DNA of 64,000 nt, from assembly GCA_029204225.1 (NCBI GenBank), contig CM055110.1, positions 21,620,988-21,684,987 of the forward strand, given 5' to 3'. Numbering within the stretch: position 1 is the first letter of the stretch; every line of letters begins with the position of its first letter. The notes below the pieces were generated by a model. The model was given only the letters and a program-made list of their open reading frames with translations. It made no database searches and was not told the DNA's origin. The stretch comes from Diphasiastrum complanatum. Its lineage: Eukaryota > Streptophyta > Lycopodiopsida > Lycopodiales > Lycopodiaceae. Shown in pieces: positions 23,291-40,180 of this stretch. The translations under genes were made by a program, and so were the position numbers.

Positions 23291-24117
23291 TAGGATGTAC
23301 TTTAAATGATGTCATTGTGAATGATAGTGAGGACGAATAATTATCATATGACTCATTACCTAATCTTTTTGAAAACATAGAGTACTTCAATCATCCTTAT
23401 GTTGAAGGTACTAATTATTTTTTCATGGCTTCTAATGTTTTTGAGGTTTCTACTTCTTATGATGCAATCATTAAGAGAGAGACTTATGAAGGAAAGAGCA
23501 ATGGAAAATTGGTTCCTGGGAAGATTTAAGGCTTGGATCTCACATCTCTTCATCAACTTAAAAGATTCTATGATTGTGAATTGATCACTCATAATCAAGA
23601 TGGCAAAAGGTTGGTTGGAAAAGACTACATGGAGCAAATCGAGAGGCAATTTCTTCAAGGCAAGGGAGATCTCATTAGTGAGCTTATTGAGGTTTGTTAT
23701 GAAATTAGGTTGGCTGGATTTATTAGGTTTGATACTCATCTTCACCTACTATACTTCATGTTGGATGGAAAGTTTGGAATCTATCTTTTGATTTATGATG
23801 GTGGCATTGTTTTCACTAACCTTTGTGGCATTGTTTTTACTAACCTTTGTGGAAATTCAAGATCAAGCATTGATGAGATCTTGTTGGATCAAAAACATAT
23901 GTTTGAGAGGCGTCTTTCCATAAGTTCAGGTCTGAAGATATTCATGTCTTTGATGTTCAAGAGAAAGGTAAGCAAGTGGAAGTGACACACTTTGCTTTAC
24001 TCACATGTCTTGGAGAATCTTCTTGTGTAGATGATGTTATGCAAGTAGATATTGGTCCTCATGCTAGAAAATCAAGTAATGGATCTAGAAAAGAGGTCTT
24101 ACTCAATGGCTTTGATG
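23291..24117 (+). repeat. Dispersed repeat Y with a degenerate reading frame
   Basis: About 800 bp; its first ~300 bp recur in inverted orientation at 30786-31100 with roughly 94% identity by eye. It carries a reading frame (for example VEGTNYFFMASNVFEVST, then SLHQLKRFYDCELITH) broken by TAA and TAG codons here but open through the same point in the other copy. The 23533-23985 part contains a 24-bp tandem duplication (23805-23852). I do not recognise the protein. It follows an LTR directly in this copy, so it may be internal sequence of an element. Confidence 0.6.
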
Positions 24118-26541
<2,424 letters not shown>

Positions 26542-26640
26542 AGCATCTTTGATGCCACCCCGGCTACCCTTTGGCCGGGCTAGCACCAAAACTTTACCTT
26601 TACTTGTATTTTATGGCTAACAAGGTCTGCTGTATGATGT

Positions 26641-29045
26641 AGTCCACAGGATGGTTTCATGATGCGGTCACTCTTGGCTATGGGGAGTCCCTTCCTCCTC
26701 CTCGTCCTTTTGTTCAGACTATTATATGTTGCATGAAGAAGGCTGTTGAAGTTCACAATTTGATTACTTCTTATGATATGACTACTTGTAATGCTGCTGG
26801 CCCGGATGATAAAATTCTTTGCCTTGTTGATTTGATGTGCATTATGGATTTGATCAAAATTTATACGAATTTTATTAAAAAGAAGGAATCCCTTAGCATG
26901 GTTGAAAAAAATTATATGGAACTTTCAAACTATGCTGAACGAATTGCTGCTGAGGAAAAATTCTGTAATACGCATGTTCGGAAAGTATTTGCTTGTCCGG
27001 AAAAAGAAAATGGTGACTCCTCTATCGATACTCATGTCCCTTCTACTGCTCTTACTTCACCTCACCCGTTGATTTTTACTGAAGACCTTGATGAAGACAG
27101 TGCTTCTCAGTTAGAGTCTTCCTCGCAAGAAATCTGTGATGTGGGAAATCAATCTGCCTTTGAATTTTGTCAAGCCAATAACTGCCAAGTACCATTGGTA
27201 CCTAGTCGTGTCATTGAATTTAAATCTGCAAAAACTGCTTACAAACTTTGGAGCCTTCCTTCTGTCAACTTCCTAGCACCTATCTCTATTGAGCTCTGGA
27301 TCGCTCTTGCTCATCTCACTGATGAAGAATTCCAAGCATGCAAGCTTGTTGCTTTGCATAAGAATCCTTCTGTTGATGCTCCTATTGCCTTTGATACTGT
27401 TATCAAGTTGAGCAAATTCGGACCTTCAAGATGTCCTTCTGAGCAGACCTGGGCTAGAACTAGAGGCCATTTTGACACCGACTTTAACATAATGAACCTT
27501 TATCAAGCTAGAATTTGGAACTGGAAAAGACCCTTCTTTAAGTGCAGATGCGGTGATAAGTGCAAAAACAATTATTCTATCATATGGTTTGATCACTCTA
27601 TCTGGTATATAATGAATCATCTTTCCATTTTCTTTCCTGGTGCATCTCTGCAAAATCAGCTTAATGCCTTCTTCCTTTGGTTGCATAAACCATAAACCTG
27701 CTAGAGAGGTTGTCAAGTCCCACGTTGTCTTTCTATATATCCGACAATACATGATTGATGCTGCCATTGAACTTTCCATAAACCCTACTGCTAAACTCCT
27801 TGCACACCTTGGCGATGCTGAAAACATTCGAGAAATTGAACGTCTTTTGAAAAAACCTGGCTTCTCTACCTTGCAAGACAAATACTTCTAGAATACTAGC
27901 AAAAAAACGCGTTCCTTCAATCTGAACAATCCAACAGTCATATCAGGCAGTGGCAATAACAAGAAAAGAAAGTATTTTCCAAACAAAGGCAAAGAAGGGC
28001 AAAGCAGTGGTGGAAAGGAGGATCTTCCTATCAAAGCTGAACTTTTACCGTGATTGATCCATGTGCAGGAGGACTTAGAAGAAACAAGGATATTGGAGGT
28101 CAGCAATACTGGTAGACGACAACTAGTGGTTAAAAGAGACAGAGGGAAGTTTATTTTGTATTTATGTTATTACAACAGATGCTTTGAGAGGATTGATGTT
28201 AAACAACTATATGCTGAAATCTTACTTCAGATTTTTGGTCATATTGATGAGACTTTTGAGCTTATCGTGTTTGGTTGGTCTTACTTTCCACATTTGAAGC
28301 ATGAATGGTATAAACCTTTTCAAGTATTCTATGATGTCGATGTTGACAACATTCCACCTTGTACTTGCGCCTACAATAAACGTTTTAAGGAGTTCATTTC
28401 GGAAATTTTTGGGCATGTTGTATCGATGGATACTGGAATTATTAGAAGCAAAGTTTTAAAGAATGAATTGAACAAAGGACTTAATCACATCCCATTGCGC
28501 CACTCTAATACAAATGAGGTAGCTTTAGAACTTTATTGTGAATGGTTTGAATTGGCAAATTTTTTACCTACTTATCAAAATATTGATCATGAGACTGTTA
28601 TGAAACATGCCCTGATTTGCAAAGTTACTATAGCAAACTTTTTGAAAAATACTAAGTGGCTACATGGAAAAAGTATTATGAATAAAAAACTTACTAATGT
28701 CATTGATGAGCGTATTTGGATTACTACCAATCTATATGTGAATGGTGTGGATAAGGCTCAACATAACCCATGTTTTATGTGCATCTATCTTGTAAGAAAT
28801 TTGGCTTTAGTGAGATTGTCGAGTCCAGATTTTGCCCCGTTTCCAAAAGAAAATGATAATACACTAGACATGGCTATGATTGAGATCCAAATACTTTTAC
28901 TACTAAAATACCTTATTTTCTAATAGGAAAAGATGAATTACCTTTCTTACTTTGTACTTTTAAGGCACATAAAAATACGTTTAGATGGATTACAAACGCA
29001 CATGATTGCTATTTTTCTAAAGTGGCCACGTCTATTTGGAGGCAC
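26641..29045 (+). pseudogene. Penelope-like element, N-terminal region and first reverse-transcriptase motifs
   Basis: One reading frame, interrupted, from about 26641 (first ATG at 26733) to 29045. The first 320 codons have no domain I recognise. A 7-bp tandem duplication CATAAAC (27684-27697) shifts the frame; TAG at 27889 and TGA at 28051 interrupt it. The 28054-28923 part holds CTC (residues 103-105) and GHVVSMDTGII (120-130) followed by KGLNHIPL, matching the GHV-x-D and R-x-G-type motifs before the RT core of Penelope-like elements. A last shift near 28890 leads to LPFLLCTFKAHKNTFRWIT, the RT finger motif with its conserved HK. It stops before catalytic motif A. No GIY-YIG endonuclease was seen in this half. 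Confidence 0.75.
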
Positions 29046-30785
29046 TGATGTGCAATCACCATGCTATCCTCCTCCATAGCCATCGGTTGCATTATCCTCC
29101 ATCTCTAAAAAATTTTAGTCCAATTATTAAACTCTTACAAACAAGGAAAATAAGCAATAACTTAATTTTTTAAGTTTTCAATAGATTAAAAAAAAATTAC
29201 AATCACAAGAATCTTCAAATGTTGTTTGAAGAAGAAAAATATGTATTAGTCATGTAAAAAGTGGTCATTTATAAATAAATGAGATTTCCATATGATTATC
29301 AAATTGCTATATTATTCATAAACACACCATGGAGGCATTCCTACTATAAACAGAGAGATTGCTGCAATTAATTAAATCCACTTCAAATCCCATTTGATCT
29401 AATTGTCATTGTATATTACCAATTATTTCATTTCAGGTATTCACGATAGTGCTCTAGACTTGGTATATTATACAAGAACCTAGTGCGAACAAAGGACCTA
29501 TATAAATACACAAAAGTTCGCACAATTAACTATCTAAACTTGAATAATATTCAAATGACAATGGACCTCAATTAGGTTTCCATAGTCTACATTGTTAAGT
29601 ATATTGTATGCTCCACTTAGCAGTTCTTGTAAACTAATTTAAGAACACTCAGTAGTATGTATTACTGACTAATTAAGCTTGAGTAATCATCTATACAATT
29701 GAGTGTAGAGATAACAAATATGGCAATTATAATAATTCAGATGCTTTTTTGTAGATAGTACATTGTCAAACGATTCTTTCTAGGCTTGTACATTGCTTAA
29801 AGTAGATTTACTTACAAAAATATTTCAATACATTCTATATCAGATATCTCATATCTGAAAGTGGCAAACCTAGATCTTGAAATTGAAGCTTGTAGGTCAA
29901 AAGTGTATTTTTGGAGAATATATAGTTTTCAGGCTGATCCTGTGGGAGTCTAGGTTCGCTTGCCTCAAGTTCAAGTTAAGCTTATCTTGATTGGGGAGTG
30001 CATTTTGCAAACAGGTAAACCTACATCTCTAGTGAGTTTGAGAAAGTATAGTTTGAGAATGTACAAGTCCCGATCTCACTTGGCAAGCTAGTACAGATAT
30101 GAGAAAGTGCAGATTTGACTTTTGGCTTGCACTTGGGGAATGTTTTGATAGAGTTTGTACTCCCCTTGAGTACAGTAGGTAAAACACTTGTGAAATTAAT
30201 CACTAGTAGGTGGGGGAACTTAGAAGTACAGTGGTCAGATCAAAAGTGCAAAATATCAAGATTCTCACTCTTTTTGATGTATAGTAGTGGATTCTTGGGA
30301 TTTTGCTTCTCCCTCTAGATTTGTACTCGACTCAGTGAGATCTACGAATTGTGAAGGAGGTGAACATAGATGAGCTAATGCTAAGGCAGTAGAGACAAGA
30401 ACTTCCAGAACTTTGAAGTCAGTTTTCTGGAGCAGGGTTCATGATCTGGGTTCGCCCTTTGGACAATAGTTTCAACATGTAATGATGGTCTAAATCTTAG
30501 GTAGGCGAACTTAGATAGCAAGATCTACACCTATGGAAAATGCAAACAGGTTCTAGAGGCTTTTCCTTAATAAAGTTTTCAAATTTTAAGGTTCAGGTTC
30601 GCCCCTATGATATGTTGTACCTTAAAGTCTGTTTGATCTATTGTTAAACAAGCGAACCTGAATGTCAAGATTGGGCCTCCAAACACCTCTTTGGGAATGC
30701 AAAACCTGGGAGGATCTAGGAGGCTTGGGATTCTTTGAAGAAGCTTTATGAATCTAAGTCTACATCTAGAGTTCTAACTCTAAGA
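29046..30785. other. Spacer between the Penelope halves, no gene recognised
   Basis: AT-rich, no recognisable domain. The 29870-30720 part repeats the hexamer-like phrases GGTTCGC or GCGAACC at least five times (near 29952, 30448, 30501, 30599, 30655), and otherwise has no visible order. Confidence 0.45.
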
Positions 30786-31114
30786 AGACAAAATGAGTAA
30801 TCAATTCACAATCATAGAATCCTTTAAGTTGATGAAGAGATGTGAGATCCATGCCTTGGATCTTCCCAAGAACCAATTTTCCATTGCTCTTTCCTTCATA
30901 AGACTCCTTAATGATTGCATCATAAGAAGTAAAAACCTCAAAAACATTAAAATCCATGAAAAAATCATTAGTACCTTCAACATAAAGATGATTGAAGTAC
31001 TCTATTTTTTCAAAAAATATTAGGTAATGACTCATATGATAATTATTCTTCCTCACTATCATTCACAATGACATCATTCAAAGTACATCCTACCTTGAAT
31101 TCTTCACATACTTC
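30786..31114 (-). repeat. Dispersed repeat Y, inverted partial copy
   Basis: Reverse complement of about 23290-23590. The reading frame here runs 31062-30766 without a stop (98 codons), whereas the plus-strand copy has TAA at the point where this one reads GKIQGMDL. It ends at the GA tract (31115-31134) that begins the right Penelope terminal repeat. Confidence 0.75.
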
Positions 31115-33483
<2,369 letters not shown>

Positions 33484-33499
33484 ACAACTAGCAAAGTCT

Positions 33500-34430
33500 C
33501 TCAGGGGGCAGTTTGCATCCCTGAGATGGAGTGCTAATTGTCCACCAAAAGAAATTTAACATTTTTTGGTAAAGTAAACTTGCATCCAGGGAACAAATTG
33601 TGTAAGAATAGGTTGTTTATAATCTCATATAATGTTTCTCTCATGAAGCCATTACTTTGAAAAGCAAGAACAATGTTTCCGACCTCATCCATAAAAGTAT
33701 CTTGTTCGCTACAACAATACATGACAACAATAATTTGAGCGATAATAACTTTATATGAGTTTATAATCGGCCTATTGGCAGTTAAATGTAAACGAAAACG
33801 AAAGTTTCCTTCGCTTGTCAGATTTTTACATATGAAATTTACTTGAAAAAGAATCAAAGGTAGTGGTAATATTCAAAAAATTGACCGTATTCTCCGAAGC
33901 GTCTTCATTTTCTATGGTGAGGTACTCCAAGGGATAGATCCATAAGGCATTATCATCGACACGAGGTTGCTTCTTGTCTAGAAATACAAGAGCATCTGTA
34001 TTATTTATGAAACAAATATCATCAATATAACAGAAAGTATGTTTGAAGGCATGTTGGTATTCCACCTTTCCAAGTTTGGCAAGCCTTTTCATAGAATGTA
34101 ATTCAATGAATGATAGATACCAGTTACACCATGTAGGGGAACAAGCAAAACCCATAGGAATACCACAGACCTGTTTCCTAATCTTACTATGCATTTGTCA
34201 ATCAGTATATCATTATATTGGCAAAGAGGTTCCATGTCAATCATAGTCCATCAATTTGATTAGTAACCCATTTCCAATCAAATTGCTTAAGGCTCGATTT
34301 CCATTGATAGACAAGTTTTTTGTTTTTACAAGACTTGAATGCATACCCTATCATTCTCTGTATTATTATTTTTAGCCCATCAGGACCATTAAGAGGAATA
34401 TTTTCATAGCATTTTGCGATGTCAGTAGAG
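33500..34430 (-). pseudogene. Penelope-like element, reverse-transcriptase core
   Basis: Minus strand from 34430: motif A TDIAKCYENIPLNGPDGL (34427-34374), then after a frame change motif B QVCGIPMGFACSP (34173-34135) and the active-site motif C CYIDDI (about 34032-34015), then VNFLNITTTFDS (the FLD.-type motif D). The last segment (33857-33534) has the conserved NSYKVIIAQI and FQSNGF...L...I motifs that follow the palm in Penelope RTs. GIPMG with YIDD, and the A-motif with Asp-Ile-x-Lys-Cys-Tyr-Glu, set it apart from copia, gypsy and LINE RTs. Stops and two frameshifts kill it. A copia LTR begins at 34431, directly upstream of motif A. No GIY-YIG domain follows. Confidence 0.85.
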
Positions 34431-34720
34431 TTAGAATTAAAGTTAGAATCATTGTGTTACTGTATTGTGGGTCCTATCAGTGGATAAGGATCAGTTGGCC
34501 TCGCCACAAGGCAAGTCAACGAGACACGCGTCCCACCAACGGCAACCTGGGTCATGCATGGGTTGCCTGAGTGAACAACTATATGTACAGTGTAATTTCA
34601 TTTTGAGAAATACAGTTGCTATGTGAGCTTGCTGAGGAGAGTGATTTTCTGTCTGTGTTACTGTGTAGCATGATCTGTGTTCTTGTGCAAAGCAAATTCT
34701 AAGTTGGTATCAGCCGTACA
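34431..34720 (+). repeat. 5' LTR and primer-binding region of the long copia
   Basis: Starts TTAGAATT and ends AATTCTAA (34695-34702), a perfect 8-bp terminal inverted repeat. TTGGTATCAG follows immediately (about 34704-34713), a diverged initiator-Met primer site. The usual terminal TG and CA are absent; GTTAGAATT...AATTCTAAG would need changes at both ends to be canonical. The same start is seen at the 3' LTR. Confidence 0.85.
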
Positions 34721-36009
34721 GGGAGTGTACGCAGTACAGTGTCGTCGTTAAAGAGAGCTTCGGAAGAACTGTCTTCTGAGAGTTCAGGGTTTTACGGCGG
34801 GTTGAAGACGGAAAGAGAAGCACTGGTGCATGGTTTCTAATTTATAGAGGCTTGCTAAGCTCAGCAGAGGGATTATTAGCCTGTGCATAGCATCAGACAG
34901 GGAAAAATTTGGTGAAAAATTGACAATTTCGAAGCCAGCTGAAAATTGAAACCGGACTTGGGGTTATGGTTTTTATACATAGCTGGTGATTTCTTCGATG
35001 TTTGTGCACCGTTTTGGATGTCGTAAGGACAAGAAGGAAGCTAATCACACTGTCAATCAGCCATGGAGAGATTCTGAGGTTTATGTCAGAGATTTGTCTC
35101 CAGACAGTTAACCTAGCAGATTTGCGGTAAAAAGGTGAAAAAGCCACTTTGTCAAGTTGAGCTAAAATCACCCCACGAAATTTCCTGACTGAACACTCTA
35201 TAGTCATGGATTCAGTAGGGCGACCCTCCTCCAGGCCTCAGATCGTGCTCAAAACGATCCACAGGAGAGCTTGATCTGATGTTTTTGAGAGAAGAGAGGC
35301 GCGGCCGCAGGCAGGGAAGTCGCGGGCAGTTCACGCGCCCAACGCGATGAAGAACTCAGTGTACCGAAGTTCTTAGCGTATGCAGGAGTTTGGTTCGATG
35401 TCCAGAAGTACTTTGGACCTTTAGATGAGGTGTCAAGTGAATCAACGGTCCAGAATCTGTGACGGGAGAGAAATTTGAACCACAAGATTTGGTTCAGCCA
35501 TTGGATGAGCTTTAAACAGGGTCCTGAAGAATTGAAGTGCATTCTGGCCTTCAACTTCATTAAAAATTTTCATACTGAAAGTTGAGTTGGGTCCCTTCAC
35601 AAGTGAAGAGTGAAGTTTCTTCAAAGTGAAGAAACAGTTCAAAAGCTAGAAAAGTCCCTATTTTTGGGACCTTTGCCCGTTTTGACCCAAACGAAAGACT
35701 ATAACCTCCAAACGAAGGGCACCCGGACTGTAGCTACAAGTACGGTACAACAAAACAGAGCGGTTGTAGCGGAGAAAGTGTTCAGAGTACGCCAGAAGTA
35801 GTTTCACCATTCCACTGGGCACATTGTTGGGAATTGACGACTGAGTGCATTTCGGAAGGCGACGCCGATTTGGCTTTCAAATTGGTGGAAAAGCGGCGAG
35901 TGGCCTGGTAAGAAAAAAAAGTGCAGGTCATTGTTTTCAACTTCTGACATCACTGTTGGCCTCGACATACTGTTCTTAGCCTAAGGCAGAAGTTTTAAGC
36001 AGTTTTGCG
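34721..36009 (+). other. Leader of the long copia
   Basis: 1.3 kb between primer site and gag ATG. It has a GC-rich patch (GAGGCGCGGCCGCAGGCAGG, near 35296). No reading frame with a domain. Confidence 0.6.
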
Positions 36010-39000
36010 ATGGCAAACATGGGAGAGTCCATTTTGAGTGAAAGTAGCAAATTGGACGGGATTTCCAACTATGCAGTGTGGAAATTCAAAATGAAAAACA
36101 TACTGATGGAGAAAGATGTGTGGAAAATCGTCACAGGTGATGAGAGAAGGCCGCCAAATGAAGCAGACATCAAAGTGTTCGACAAAAAGATGAGGAAAGC
36201 TTTGACCTTCATTAACTTGTTAGTGAAGGATCACATCATTACCCACATTTGTGATGCTATTACACCCAGACAGGCATGGGATGTGTTAAAGGAGCAGTTC
36301 GAGACGTCAAATCCGTCAAGAATCATATTTCTGAAGTCAAAGTTGAATAGTGCCCGCATGGAGCAAGGAGAGCACATTCAGACGTACATGACCAGAATCA
36401 AGACAATGAGAGATGAACTGCATTCTATTGGAGAACGCATACGTGATGTGGAGCTGGTGCATAATGCATTATGCGGCATTGCAGAACCCTATCAGATGTT
36501 TGTGAGTGGAATAGCATCAAGAGAAATATTGCCAACCTTTGACGAGCTCACATGAATCTTGATGCAGGAAGAGCAACGACGAGAAATGGTGAAAGCTAGA
36601 CGTCAAAATACTGATGATCAGGCACTTGCGACACGGCAAAAACAAGGCAAGGACAAGGGCAAGAAGAAGACTAAACAGCAATTTGCCAAGTCTCAGGAGG
36701 AAGAGGGATCTTCCAGCAAAACTAAGAAGAAAGGCAAGTGATTCCATTGTGGTAAAAAGGGCCACTGGAAGAGTGAATGTCGCAAATTCCTGGCGAAACA
36801 AGACAAGGGAAAACCAAAACAAGCAGGTAACCTTGTCGATGAAGGTGAGATTGAAGACTCTAGCATCTTCATATCTGCATTGTCATCTAATCAAGATGAT
36901 CAAGCATGGTATATTGACTCAGCAGCCACAAGACACATGACAGGTAACAAGAACTGGTTCAGTAGTTTGAAGGCATTGGATAATGGAACATCTGTTTCAC
37001 AAGCAAATGGTGAGGTGTGCATGATCAAGGGGATAGGCACAGTTTCAATCCAACTGCTTGACGGCAAAAGCAGGATGATCAGGGAGGTACTTTACGTACC
37101 AGGTTTGAAGAAAAATCTACTTTCTGTTGGAGTCATTACTGATCAAAAGTTGAAAATAGGATTCGCCCATGATCGTTGCTTTGTGAAGGATGCGAACCAA
37201 AAGTTCAAAATTATTGCGAATGGAGTAAGAGAGCCCAATACAAAATTGTATAGGTTGAATGCCACAATCAAGGGGCAACATGGACTTGTGTCATCCGTTC
37301 CTTCGCAAACTGAGTTGTGGCACAAGAGGCTTGGTCACTTGAATTTGGGAAGCCTCAGTTTGATGAGAAAATTGGAGATGGTAACAGGACTGCCTACAAT
37401 AGAAGATCACTTGAAATCGATGTGCGAATCTTGTATTTATGGGAAGCAGCATCGAGAGAAGTTCAATAAAGGGGGTGTTGCAAGAGCAAAGAACATCCTG
37501 GATTTCATCCACACAGATTTATGCGGGCCCATGAGGACCATGTCCTTAGGAAAAGCCTTCTATTTCATGACCTTTATTGATGATATGTCACGTAAGACGT
37601 GGATCTACTTCTTGAAGAAAAAATCAGATGCTTTTGATAACTTCAAGAACTTCAAAAACTTGGTCGAAAATCAGACAGATAAGGAAGATCAAAGTCCTCA
37701 GATAGTGGAGGTGAGTATAAGTCTAATGACTTCAATGATCTTTGTGATCAATGTGGGATTAAAAGACAATTTACCCAAGCTCATACTCCTACTCTCAATG
37801 GTGTAGCTGAGCGCAAAAATTGTACGATTGTGGAAAGTGCCAGATCTATGCTAGCTGAGATGAAATTACCAAAAGTTTTTTGGTTAGAAGCATGTAGCAC
37901 GGCAGTCTATCTTCAAAATAGAGCTCCTACCATTGCCATACCAAAAATTACACCTGAGGAAGCATTCACAAAGAAGAAGCCGAAGGTGAACCACTTGCGA
38001 ATCTTTGGATGTAAGGCCTTTGTACATATTCCTAAGGAAGAAAGACGTAAACTTGATGTAAAAGCTATCAAGTGCATATTCCTAGGATATGATGATCGCG
38101 TGAAAGGCTATAGATGTTTTGATCCAGTCGAAAACAAAATCCATATAAGCCGAGATGTTATGTTTGATGAATCCAAGATGTATGAAGACGAAGATGCTGA
38201 GAAGATAGACACATCCAGTAGGAAAAATGGCATAGTGAGGATACCACCTGATGATGATCCATTCGTTGACCTTCCGAGTGATGAACATGAGGATACATCT
38301 CAAGATACTACTACTCAACCTCAAGAAACAGGTTGGAGAGATAGGGACAAACCTTTTGGTGCAAGAAGGATTGAAATTGCAGGTGACAAGCGCAAGGAGA
38401 AGCATGTACTGTGGGATACATTTTCACCAGGAAGCCGATCACCTGACAGAAAGCTCCCTAAGTGGTTTGAGAGATTGATGGAGAGCCGCGATATAGATGA
38501 CTTTCCAGGATCATCTAACCAGGGAGAGCTACGAAGATCAAGAGAGAAGATACTACCTGAAAGGTATGAAGCAAATTATGCTCTGTTATCCAGCATTATT
38601 CAAAGCAAAGAACCTTTGACTTATGGTGAAGCGAAGGATGATGACATTTGGATCAAGGCCATGGGAGAGGAGATGGAGTCAATTGCTAAGCATAGCACAT
38701 GGGACTTAGTAGAACCACCAGTTGGCAAGAAACTCATTGGTTGCAAATGGGTATATAGAACTAAGTACCATGCAGATGGAAGCATAGCAAAGCACAAAGC
38801 AAGATTGGTAATCAAAGGGTACGCACAAAATAAAGGCATTGACTATGAGGAGACCTTTGCGCCGGTGTGTAAGTGAAATACTCTACGTCTACTTATTGCT
38901 TTAGCTTCACATTTTGGTTGGCCTTTGCATCAGATGGATGTGAAATCTGCTTTTCTAAATGGTGAGTTAGAAAAAGAAGTGTTCATGGATCAACTTGAAG

Positions 39001-40137
39001 GCTTTGTAATGAAAGGACAGGAAAATAAAGTATGTCGCTTGAAGAAAGCGCTTTATGGTCTTAAACGAGCACCACGTGCGTGGTATAGCAGGATTGATGC
39101 CTACTTTCGTTCAAAGGGGATGGTGAGAACACATTCTGATCCAAATCTATATGTCTTATGCTTTGATGGTATGGTTGCTTTGATTGCTCTTTATGTTGAT
39201 GACTTGATTATTACGGAAAATAATCAAGAGATGATAGACATAATCAAGAAAGACCTCATGGAACAATTTGAGATGACGGATCTCAGCCTGATGCATTACT
39301 GCCTTGGAGTAGAAGTGTGGCAAAAAGGACATGAAGTGGGTTTAACACAGGTGAAATATGTCAAAGAGTTACTACACAGGTTTAGGTTGCAAGATTGCAA
39401 ACCAGTAAACACTCCTATTGAACCAGGTAAAAAGCTTTCTAAGTTTGATGAATCACAGTCATTTGATGCTACGCTATATAGACAGTTAGTAGGGAGCTTG
39501 ATTTACCTTACCACAACTAGACCAGATATATGCTATGTTGTTGACATTGTAGGTCAGTTTATGGCAGCACCTACGGAAACGCATTGGAAAGCAGCTAAAC
39601 GCATTTTGCGTTATGTGAAAGGCACTTCAGAGTATGGCTTGATTTACAGGAAGCATGATGGTTTACCTTGTGTGGCTATGTGGATGCGGACTGGGGAGGT
39701 GACTATGATGATCGTAGATCCACCACAGGATATATATTCCAGTTTTGTGGTAATTGCTTTTCCTGGTCTAGTAAGAAGCAAAGTACAATTGCTCTTTCCA
39801 CCACAGAAGCTGAGTATAAGGCAATGTGTAGTGCTGCACAAGAAGCTTTATGGTTGAGACAAATCTTGGAAGAGATTGGCATGAAGTAGAAAAATCCCAC
39901 AACTTTACATAGTGACAGTCAGAGTGGCATTCAGCTAGCAAAGAATCCAGTGTTCCATGCGAGAACTAAACACATTGAGATTCAATATCACTTCATACGT
40001 GAAAGGCTGCTAAGTCGTGAAATTCATGTTGTTCATTGTAGCACAGAAGAACAACTAGCTGATATTTTCACTAAGCCACTTACTGGAGAAAAGTTTGATA
40101 AGTTTAGATCAAAACTTTCTGTATTTAAAGTTTGTTG
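36010..40137 (+). pseudogene. Ty1/copia gag-pol of the long element, five to seven lesions
   Basis: Single gag-pol frame in copia order. Gag from ATG 36010 (SSKLDGISNYAVWKFKMKN), TGA at 36553, TGA at 36739 in place of the first zinc-knuckle Cys (then FHCGKKGHWKSEC), protease WYIDSAATRHM (36907-36939, Asp-Ser-Ala not Asp-Ser-Gly), GAG-pre-integrase LWHKRLGHLN, integrase HTDLCGP (near 37511). A small deletion near 37695 removes the second integrase Asp and shifts the frame; LNGVAERKN carries the Glu. RT follows: CKWVYRTKYHADGS, TGA at 38874, YVDD at 39192-39203. A shift near 39665 precedes RNase H ([16 protein letters not shown]), TAG at 39886, and the terminal LADIFTKPL. All domains are present, none in one frame. 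Confidence 0.93.
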
Positions 40138-40180
40138 ACTTTTAAACTATGTATATGACCGTATAAAAAGTGACTCTACT

